DNA of 5,236 nt from an uncultured Acidimicrobiia bacterium (GTDB lineage: Bacteria; Actinomycetota; Acidimicrobiia; Spongiisociales; JAENVV01), in NCBI GenBank assembly GCA_905480085.1, contig CAJQPD010000070.1:1-5236 (forward strand), read 5' to 3'. The translations under genes and the position numbers were made by a program. How positions within the stretch are numbered: position 1 is the first letter of the stretch; each line of letters starts with the position of its first letter. This document shows positions 1 through 4,489 of the stretch, piece after piece. Below the pieces are notes generated by a model. That model was not told the origin of the DNA. It ran no database searches and saw nothing but the letters and a program-made list of their open reading frames with translations.

Positions 1-1
1 G

Positions 2-391
2 GGCAAGAATGTCGCGCCGGCGGTCCTTGAGGACCGGTTACGTGCTCATCCCCTTGTTAGCCAGTGTGTGGTGGTCGGCGATGCCCAGCCATTCATCGCG
101 GTCATGGTGACGATCGATCCCGATGAGTTCGTTCGGTGGAAGGGTCAGCACGACAAACAAGGCGAGATCCATGAGCTCGTCGACGATGTACATCTCCGAG
201 AAGAGATTCAGGCAGCCATCCAGGAGGCCAACAATGCCGTATCCAAGGCAGAGGCAATCAAAGAGTTCCGGATTCTGCCTGCCGACTTCACGATCGAGGG
301 CGGCGAGATAACCCCGACGCTCAAGGTCAAGCGCAACGTCGTCCACGACAAGTACAGCCACGTGCTGGCCGATATCTACCGCAAGAAGTAG
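2..391 (+). CDS. Long-chain acyl-CoA synthetase (FadD15-like), C-terminal part only
   Basis: This is the last 129 residues of an AMP-forming long-chain fatty acid:CoA ligase of the ANL superfamily; the gene begins before the window. The family activates fatty acids to acyl-adenylates and then acyl-CoA, in the cytosol or at the membrane face. The visible part is the mobile C-terminal domain. It opens with GKNVAPAVLED, the segment just after the hinge typical of the FadD15/Faa1 type, followed by a beta strand (FIAVMVTID). Near the end lies TPTLKVKR; the first lysine there (codon 323-325) aligns with the catalytic lysine of the adenylation step, which is also the site of regulatory acylation in related synthetases. 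The ending ADIYRKK matches the usual C-terminus, so the gene looks intact on this side. It converges on the cyclic-nucleotide-binding gene across a terminator. Family assignment is firm; chain-length preference cannot be seen. Confidence 0.9.
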   Translation, partial: GKNVAPAVLEDRLRAHPLVSQCVVVGDAQPFIAVMVTIDPDEFVRWKGQHDKQGEIHELVDDVHLREEIQAAIQEANNAVSKAEAIKEFRILPADFTIEGGEITPTLKVKRNVVHDKYSHVLADIYRKK

Positions 392-399
392 GGCTCGGC

Positions 400-413
400 C
401 TGGCTTCGGCCAG
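400..413 (+). other. Small GC-rich hairpin with a UUCG loop just after the synthetase stop codon
   Basis: CTGGC (400-404) pairs with GCCAG (409-413) around the loop TTCG, which forms an unusually stable tetraloop in RNA. It starts 8 bases after the stop codon of the acyl-CoA synthetase. No T-run follows, so alone it is not a classic intrinsic terminator. It may protect the mRNA 3' end or assist the larger hairpin a few bases downstream. Only the pairing is seen; the role is inferred. Confidence 0.4.
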
Positions 414-420
414 AGCGTGT

Positions 421-460
421 TATTGAAAAGAGGGACCCGCTGAGGTCCCTCTTTTCAATA
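421..460. terminator. Bidirectional intrinsic terminator between convergent genes
   Basis: A perfect 17-bp inverted repeat: the left arm is 421-437 (TATTGAAAAGAGGGACC), the loop is CGCTGA, and the right arm is 444-460. Read rightward, the GC-rich core GAGGGACC/GGTCCCTC is followed by CTTTTC; read leftward, the same pattern appears because the base of the stem is AAAAG/CTTTT. This is the usual layout of a shared terminator between converging genes. It lies 29 bases after the acyl-CoA synthetase stop and 23 bases from the stop of the leftward cyclic-nucleotide-binding gene. The T-run is short (four T), but the stem is long and uninterrupted. Confidence 0.85.
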
Positions 461-483
461 CAGCCGGAACAACTCCCGGTTCG

Positions 484-918
484 TTAGCCCAACCAACTCT
501 TGTCTGTTTCCCGCAGCCTTTCCGAAAGGGTTTCGAGGAGCTTGCGTGAGACGCTCGGTAGCTCGTTCATGATCAGTCGAAAGTCCCGGCGGCTGAAGAC
601 CAGTAGGTTGGAGTCCTGGCTGGTGACCAGCGTGGCCGACCGGGGGAGTTCGTCGAGAAGGGCCATTTCACCCACAATCTCTCCGGCTCCTTTGACGGCA
701 AGTTTGCGGCGGTTGCGCCGAATCGTGATCTCACCCGAGACAATGATGAAGCACTCCTCGCCCGGGGATTCCTCGTTGGCTAGTACTTGATTGGAGGCGA
801 CGGTTATCTCGTCGCAGTGCCGGGAGACCTCTGCCAATTCCTTTTGTGAGAGTTTGGCGAATAGCGGGATCGACTTGATGTGGGCGATCTTGTCGCTCTT
901 CCGTTTGAAATGGGCCAA
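484..918 (-). CDS. Stand-alone cyclic-nucleotide-binding domain protein
   Basis: This 144-residue protein is almost entirely one cNMP-binding (CAP_ED) domain. An N-terminal helical segment (about 14-35, HIKSIPLFAKLSQKEL) precedes the beta-roll (about 37-110). The phosphate-binding cassette is at 83-97 (GEMALLDELPRSATL) with the two key residues, E84 for the ribose 2'-OH and R93 for the cyclic phosphate, both present, so real cAMP or cGMP binding is plausible. A C-terminal helix (about 111-140) follows. There is no helix-turn-helix, so it is not a Crp/Fnr transcription factor, and no kinase, channel or acetyltransferase domain is attached. The start is TTG (916-918 on the + strand reads CAA), chosen because an exact AGGAGG lies 7 bases upstream. 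It should act in the cytosol as a sensor or regulatory subunit with an unknown partner. The gene stands alone, converging on the acyl-CoA synthetase and diverging from the DUF4870 gene. Confidence 0.88.
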   Translation of the reverse strand: MAHFKRKSDKIAHIKSIPLFAKLSQKELAEVSRHCDEITVASNQVLANEESPGEECFIIVSGEITIRRNRRKLAVKGAGEIVGEMALLDELPRSATLVTSQDSNLLVFSRRDFRLIMNELPSVSRKLLETLSERLRETDKSWLG

Positions 919-925
919 CGTGCTC

Positions 926-934
926 CCTCCTCCT
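926..934 (-). promoter_or_regulatory. Strong doubled Shine-Dalgarno site deciding a TTG start
   Basis: On the minus strand this reads AGGAGGAGG, two overlapping copies of the consensus AGGAGG. The nearer copy ends 7 bases before TTG at 918, ideal spacing. It justifies the TTG start; the first ATG inside the protein would cut well into the conserved domain. Confidence 0.75.
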
Positions 935-1005
935 AATCGTGAGGGGACAGCTTATGTCAAGATCCTGGTGTCTGCGGTTCATACACGAAATCGATGGATC
1001 GCGTG

Positions 1006-1011
1006 TACATT
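1006..1011 (+). promoter_or_regulatory. Candidate -10 element for a leaderless transcript
   Basis: TACATT fits the actinobacterial TANNNT -10 pattern and ends 6 bases before the ATG at 1018, the spacing expected when transcription starts at or next to the start codon. No Shine-Dalgarno sequence precedes that ATG. I see no convincing -35 hexamer at 16-18 bases upstream, so this is a tentative call. Confidence 0.35.
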
Positions 1012-1017
1012 CTTGGG

Positions 1018-1389
1018 ATGGACATCAATGAATCTGCCAATGCACCGTTTTCGGGTATGACCAAAGAAGAACGAGATTGGTCAATGTGGGCCCACTTCTC
1101 GACACTGTCGGTGTTGGTTGCGATCCCGGGATTCATCGGGCCGGCGGTTATCTGGTTTTTGAAGAAAGATGAGTCGCCGGTTATCGCCGGACAGGCCAAG
1201 GAATCACTCAACTTTCAGATCACCATGTTTATCTACATGGTGATCTCGGCGCTCCTCATCCTGGTCCTGGTTGGGGTGGTCCTGTTCCCGCTCGTGATCA
1301 TCGCAGACATTGTATTTGCGATTATTGCCGGAGTCCGGGCCGGAGAAGGTGTCGGGTATCGATATCCATTGACCATCCGGTTCCTCTGA
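1018..1389 (+). CDS. Small DUF4870-type membrane protein
   Basis: This 123-residue integral membrane protein has the hallmarks of the DUF4870 (Tic20-like) family: an N-terminal TKEERDWSMWAHFS segment (15-28), a first hydrophobic helix (about 29-48) containing IGPAVIWFLKKDESP, the conserved QAKESLNFQIT stretch (59-69), a hydrophobic hairpin of two helices (about 67-86 and 88-106) and the ending YRYPLTIRFL. Family members have no settled biochemical function in bacteria; they resemble Tic20 of the chloroplast import machinery only in fold. The start at 1018 is preferred because a -10-like TACATT lies 6 bases before it, giving a leaderless mRNA, and homologues commonly begin shortly before the TKEER segment. 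An in-frame ATG at 994 would add 8 residues (MDRVYILG) and also lacks a ribosome binding site. It is probably a single-gene unit, with 112 bases before the next gene. Confidence 0.85.
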   Translation: MDINESANAPFSGMTKEERDWSMWAHFSTLSVLVAIPGFIGPAVIWFLKKDESPVIAGQAKESLNFQITMFIYMVISALLILVLVGVVLFPLVIIADIVFAIIAGVRAGEGVGYRYPLTIRFL

Positions 1390-1501
1390 AGTACCGGTCA
1401 ACCAGTCGTACTCCGGGATGGGATCGGGCCGACCGATGTAAACCGCGGTTAACACGCGACCGCTAGGCTATTGGGGTTGCCGAAAACGGAGCCTCAGTCG
1501 C
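1390..1501. other. Intergenic control region before the beta-oxidation operon
   Basis: These 112 bases hold no gene. Two symmetric elements stand next to each other: ATCGG-GCCGA-CCGAT (1423-1437, 5-bp arms with a 5-base gap) and the 18-bp near-palindrome at 1437-1454. No hairpin followed by a T-run is present, so no terminator is evident for the preceding membrane-protein gene. The promoter of the operon is expected here, but I find no convincing -35/-10 pair. A weak ribosome binding sequence, GGAG (1488-1491), lies 10 bases before the ATG at 1502. Confidence 0.5.
1437..1454. promoter_or_regulatory. Near-palindromic 18-bp operator candidate
   Basis: TGTAAACCGCGGTTAACA is symmetric about 1445/1446: 8 of 9 base pairs match, and the single mismatch is A1440/A1451. 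The inner ten bases (AACCGCGGTT) form a perfect palindrome. It ends 47 bases before the start codon of the dehydrogenase gene, a natural place for a repressor operator. Size and symmetry suit a TetR-family dimer, the regulators that commonly control actinobacterial lipid catabolism (KstR, FadR-like), but the sequence is not one I recognise as a known consensus and no regulator gene is in the window. Confidence 0.45.
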
Positions 1502-2407
1502 ATGTCTGACATCACTTTTGATAATCGGGTCGCCATTGTTACGGGAGCCGGTGGCGGCCTCGGGAAAACCTATGCGCTGGAGCTGGCGCGTCGCGGGGCC
1601 AGGGTCGTTGTCAACGATCTGGGCGGAGGGGTTGACGGGTCTGGCGGTTCGTCGCGGGCCGCCGATATGGTGGTGGATGAGATCGTGGCAGCCGGTGGAG
1701 AAGCCACCGCCAACTACGATTCCGTGTCGACGCCCGAGGGTGGCGCCAACATCGTCCTGACTGCCATGGACTCCTTCGGGCGGCTCGATATTCTCGTAAA
1801 CAATGCCGGCATCTTGCGTGACGCCTCGTTCGCCAAGATGACTACGGACCAGATCGATGCCGTCATTGATGTTCACCTCAAGGGTGCTTTCTATGTGTCG
1901 CAACCGGCTTTCGCCATCATGAAGGAGAGCGGGTACGGGCGGATCGTCAACACCTCCTCGCCGTCAGGCCTCTTCGGTAACTTCGGTCAGGTCAATTACG
2001 GGGCGGCCAAAGCCGGATTGATGGGTATGGCATCGGTAATGGCGATCGAGGGAGCCAAGTACAACATCAAGGTCAATACGATTGCCCCGGTGGCCAAGAC
2101 CCGGATGACCGAAGACCTGCTCGGCCCACTGGCCGACCTGGTCGACCCCGAGCAAGTCACCCCGATGGTCGTTTATCTCGCCTCAGAGGCCTGCGATTTC
2201 ACCCATCAGGTCTTCTCGGTGGGGGGTGGTCGCTACGCCCGCATTTTTGTCGGGGTTGGTGACGGTTGGTTCGCCGGCCAAGGAACGGTACCGAGCGTCG
2301 AAGATATTCACGCCAACCTTGACACCATTGAGAACATCGACGAGTTCATCGTGCCGATGAACAACAATGAGGAGATGGCCCTGCTCTACAAGGCGCTTCA
2401 GGGATAA
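1502..2407 (+). CDS. Short-chain dehydrogenase, (3R)-hydroxyacyl-CoA dehydrogenase of MFE-2 type
   Basis: This 301-residue SDR is predicted to oxidise (3R)-hydroxyacyl-CoA to 3-ketoacyl-CoA with NAD+. The nucleotide-binding TGAGGGLG is at 14-21, and D39 in VVVNDLGGG sits at the end of the second strand, favouring NAD(H) over NADP(H). NNAG follows at 100-103 and VHLKGAF at 124-130. The catalytic residues are S153, Y166 and K170, within GNFGQVNYGAAKAG. The VNDLGG, VHLKG and GNFGQ-NY signatures are those of the dehydrogenase domain of peroxisomal multifunctional enzyme type 2 rather than FabG. The C-terminal tail of about 55 residues after the Rossmann core (VGVGDGWFAGQG onward), also seen in that domain, supports this. 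It is the first gene of the operon; the next gene, its hydratase partner, overlaps its stop codon by one base. Exact substrate is unknown; related mycobacterial enzymes act on fatty or steroid side-chain CoA esters. Confidence 0.9.
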   Translation: MSDITFDNRVAIVTGAGGGLGKTYALELARRGARVVVNDLGGGVDGSGGSSRAADMVVDEIVAAGGEATANYDSVSTPEGGANIVLTAMDSFGRLDILVNNAGILRDASFAKMTTDQIDAVIDVHLKGAFYVSQPAFAIMKESGYGRIVNTSSPSGLFGNFGQVNYGAAKAGLMGMASVMAIEGAKYNIKVNTIAPVAKTRMTEDLLGPLADLVDPEQVTPMVVYLASEACDFTHQVFSVGGGRYARIFVGVGDGWFAGQGTVPSVEDIHANLDTIENIDEFIVPMNNNEEMALLYKALQG

Positions 2408-2409
2408 TG
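2405..2409 (+). promoter_or_regulatory. TAATG stop-start overlap (translational coupling)
   Basis: The TAA ending the dehydrogenase gene and the ATG starting the hydratase gene share one A. With no well-spaced ribosome binding site upstream, reinitiation by terminating ribosomes is the likely way the hydratase is made, which would keep the two partner enzymes in fixed proportion. Confidence 0.6.
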
Positions 2410-3261
2410 CCGATTGACGTCTCCAAAGCCCTGGATGCACCCCTCCCGGACGGTTCGTACAGCTGGGATACCGATGATGTAATCCTCTATCACCTCGGAG
2501 TCGGCGCAGGGGTGCCTGCCACCGATCCGAACGAGCTTGAGTATGTGTACGAAGCGAATTTGAAAGTGCTGCCGAGCTTCGCCTCCGTTGTTCCGTTCGG
2601 AGCGATGATGGGTGTCACCAACGTCGACGGACTCGACTTCAATCTGGCCATGCTCTTGCATGGAGAGCAAGAGATCACTCTATTTCGCCCCATCCCGCCA
2701 GATGCCAAGGTCACGAATCAGGGTCGGATCTCCGGGATTTATGACAAAGGAAAAGGCGCTCTCGTGGTGGTCGATATCGATTCGCGTGACGCCGCCGGGG
2801 ATCTATTGTTCACGAATCGTTCGTCGCTCTTCCTGCGCGGCGAGGGCGGGTTTGGGGGAGAAACCGGGCCTCCGCCACGGAATGAAGCGCCCGATCGGGA
2901 GCCGGATCACGTCGTCGAGTCGGTGACGTTGGAACAGCAGGCGCTGCTGTACCGGTTATCGGGGGACAAGAATCCTCTGCACGTCGATCCGGCGTTCGCC
3001 GCGTTCGGCGGGTTCGATCGACCGATCCTGCACGGGTTATGTTCCTATGGCATCGTCTGCAAGGCCGTCGTCGATACCGTCTTGGCCGGAGATGTCTCAC
3101 GAGTACGTGGGTACTCGGCCCGCTTCTCAGGACCGGTGGTTCCCGGCGAGACAATTGTTACAAAGATTTGGGAGAGTGAGTCGGGTTTCCTGGTGGAGGC
3201 GATCACCAAACAACGCCAGTCAAAAGTGATTTCGAACGCCAATGTGACCGTGTCAAGCTGA
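2407..3261 (+). CDS. MaoC-family (R)-specific 2-enoyl-CoA hydratase (hydratase 2)
   Basis: This 284-residue double hot-dog protein is predicted to hydrate trans-2-enoyl-CoA to (3R)-hydroxyacyl-CoA. The N-terminal half (about 1-150) is the degenerate hot dog with YHLGVGAG (28-35) and LPSFASVVPFG, typical of the family; it usually accommodates the acyl chain. The C-terminal half carries the hydratase-2 motif YRLSGDKNPLHVDP (182-195) with catalytic D187 and H192 at the five-residue spacing of human MFE-2, followed by GFDRPILHGLCSYG (202-215). Length and layout match mycobacterial HtdY- and Hsd4B-type hydratases. The start ATG shares its A with the stop of the upstream dehydrogenase gene (TAATG). 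Only AGGGA (2400-2404), too close to be an ideal ribosome site, precedes it, so translation is probably coupled. The product of this enzyme is the substrate of the upstream dehydrogenase. Chain-length or steroid preference cannot be seen. Confidence 0.92.
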   Translation: MPIDVSKALDAPLPDGSYSWDTDDVILYHLGVGAGVPATDPNELEYVYEANLKVLPSFASVVPFGAMMGVTNVDGLDFNLAMLLHGEQEITLFRPIPPDAKVTNQGRISGIYDKGKGALVVVDIDSRDAAGDLLFTNRSSLFLRGEGGFGGETGPPPRNEAPDREPDHVVESVTLEQQALLYRLSGDKNPLHVDPAFAAFGGFDRPILHGLCSYGIVCKAVVDTVLAGDVSRVRGYSARFSGPVVPGETIVTKIWESESGFLVEAITKQRQSKVISNANVTVSS

Positions 3262-3263
3262 GG
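3260..3263 (+). promoter_or_regulatory. Ribosome binding site of the acyl-CoA dehydrogenase gene
   Basis: GAGG lies 5 bases before the ATG at 3269 and overlaps the TGA stop of the hydratase gene (3259-3261). The same 8-base string AGCTGAGG (3256-3263) recurs before the lipoprotein start (4476-4483). Confidence 0.5.
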
Positions 3264-3268
3264 TATAC

Positions 3269-4462
3269 ATGACGACTACACCCAATACCGAGCAAGAACT
3301 GATCGACGAGCGAATTGGGCAACTTCTGGCTGAGTCGACCGAGCGCAGCGGGCCTGAATTCTGGGGCAAGATGTACGATCTCGGCCTCGCCTGGGTCCAC
3401 TTCTCAGAAGGGTTCGGTGGGCTTGGCTTGAGCCCGAAGTATCAAAAGGGCATCATCGCCAGCCTCCGAGACAAAGGGGCGTCTTTCGCGAACTACCAGA
3501 CGAACCTGCTGGGGATCGGGATGGGGGGACCCGTTCTTTCGGCCCACGGCACCGATGAACAGAAGATGAGGTGGCTTCGACCGATGTTTACGGCCGAAGA
3601 GATCTGGTGTCAGATGTTCTCCGAGCCGGGTTCCGGGTCAGACGTCGCTTCTCTTTCCATGCGGGCGGTTCGTGACGGGGATGAATGGATCGTGAACGGT
3701 CAGAAAGTGTGGACCACCCTGGCTCACGTTGCATCCTGGGGCATGCTGGTCACCCGTACGGATCCGGATGTACCCAAGCATCAGGGGTTGACCTACTTCG
3801 TCGTCGATATGAAATCGCCCGGTGTGGAGGTGCGGCCGCTCTACCAGATTACCGGCGAGGCAGAATTCAATGAGGTGTACTTCACAGACACCCGGATCCC
3901 CGATAGTGACCGGGTTGGAGAGGTCGGCGATGGATGGCGACTCACGCTCACCACACTCATGAATGAAAGGGTGGCAATCGGGTCAAACGTGAGCCCCCGT
4001 GGGTCAGGGGCCATTGGCGATGCCGTTCGGGTTTTCAACGAAAAGGGGATCACCGACCGATTGAAGCGAGACCAGCTTGCCGGGCTGTGGGTCGAGGCTG
4101 AGGCGATGCGACTCACGAACATTCGCGCCTCGGATCACCGCAAGAAGGGCGTACCCGGCCCGGAAGGCTCGACCGGCAAGTTGCATTGGGCCGACCTGAA
4201 TAAGCGGATCACCGAGTTCACCTTGGACTTGTTGGGCGCCGATGGCCTCGTCCTGCCCGGTGGGTATACGCAGAGTCGCCCGTCCGTCGCCGGGCTGAGC
4301 GGTCAGACTGCCCAACGGGCCTTCTTGCGAGCTCGCGCCAACAGCATTGAAGGCGGGACGTCGGAGGTCATGAAGAACATCCTGGGCGAGCGCGTTCTGG
4401 GATTACCGGGGGAGCCACGGGTCGACAAGGATTTACCCTGGAAAGACGTCCCGCGTTCCTAG
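3269..4462 (+). CDS. Acyl-CoA dehydrogenase (FadE-type, FAD-dependent)
   Basis: This 397-residue enzyme should carry out the first beta-oxidation step, forming the 2,3-double bond of an acyl-CoA and passing electrons to electron-transfer flavoprotein. The N-terminal helical domain (about 1-110) contains FSEGFGGLGLSP. The middle beta domain has the signature WCQMFSEPGSGSDVASL (113-129) and NGQKVWTTLAH (143-153), which binds FAD and the acyl-CoA. The C-terminal helical domain ends in ANSIEGGTSEVMKNILGERVLGLPG (about 357-381); E361 before GGT is at the position of the catalytic base of the MCAD-type family. All expected elements are present and nothing appears truncated, although the N-terminus is short. 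It lies 7 bases after the hydratase gene, so it is co-transcribed; its product is the hydratase's substrate. Mycobacterial relatives include both straight-chain enzymes and steroid side-chain enzymes that work as heterotetramers; no second subunit gene is visible here. Confidence 0.92.
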   Translation: MTTTPNTEQELIDERIGQLLAESTERSGPEFWGKMYDLGLAWVHFSEGFGGLGLSPKYQKGIIASLRDKGASFANYQTNLLGIGMGGPVLSAHGTDEQKMRWLRPMFTAEEIWCQMFSEPGSGSDVASLSMRAVRDGDEWIVNGQKVWTTLAHVASWGMLVTRTDPDVPKHQGLTYFVVDMKSPGVEVRPLYQITGEAEFNEVYFTDTRIPDSDRVGEVGDGWRLTLTTLMNERVAIGSNVSPRGSGAIGDAVRVFNEKGITDRLKRDQLAGLWVEAEAMRLTNIRASDHRKKGVPGPEGSTGKLHWADLNKRITEFTLDLLGADGLVLPGGYTQSRPSVAGLSGQTAQRAFLRARANSIEGGTSEVMKNILGERVLGLPGEPRVDKDLPWKDVPRS

Positions 4463-4479
4463 GAACCGTTTGTTGAGCT

Positions 4480-4483
4480 GAGG
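4480..4483 (+). promoter_or_regulatory. Ribosome binding site of the lipoprotein gene
   Basis: GAGG ends 6 bases before the ATG at 4490, good spacing. It decides between that start and the in-frame ATG at 4496, for which the spacing would be 12 bases. Confidence 0.5.
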
Positions 4484-4489
4484 CGTCAG

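Noticed and set aside
955..960. Exact TTGACA (-35 consensus) on the minus strand upstream of the cyclic-nucleotide-binding gene
   Set aside because: At 16-18 bases spacing the -10 hexamer would fall on ATTAGG-like sequence overlapping the ribosome binding site, leaving no room for a leader; no matching -10 was found.
994..1017. Upstream ATG start for the DUF4870 protein
   Set aside because: There is no ribosome site or -10 element at a suitable distance, and the extra residues (MDRVYILG) do not look like family sequence. It is kept as an alternative only.
1423..1437. ATCGG-GCCGA-CCGAT inverted repeat as a terminator of the DUF4870 gene
   Set aside because: The stem is only 5 bp and no T-run follows, too weak for an intrinsic terminator; it may be chance or part of the control region.
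1464..1469. TAGGCT as a -10 box for the beta-oxidation operon
   Set aside because: It fits TANNNT, but the nearest -35-like string (TTAACA, 1449-1454) is only 9 bases away, and the sequence at 17 bases spacing does not resemble a -35.
1463..1903. Minus-strand open frame of 146 codons opposite the start of the dehydrogenase gene
   Set aside because: It lies mostly antisense to a well-supported SDR gene, its product shows no recognisable motif, and its composition is that of a reverse-frame shadow in high-GC DNA.
2810..3154. Minus-strand open frame of 114 codons opposite the hydratase active-site region
   Set aside because: The product is arginine- and proline-rich low-information sequence, as expected from the reverse strand of a GC-rich gene; the hydratase motif lies on the plus strand.
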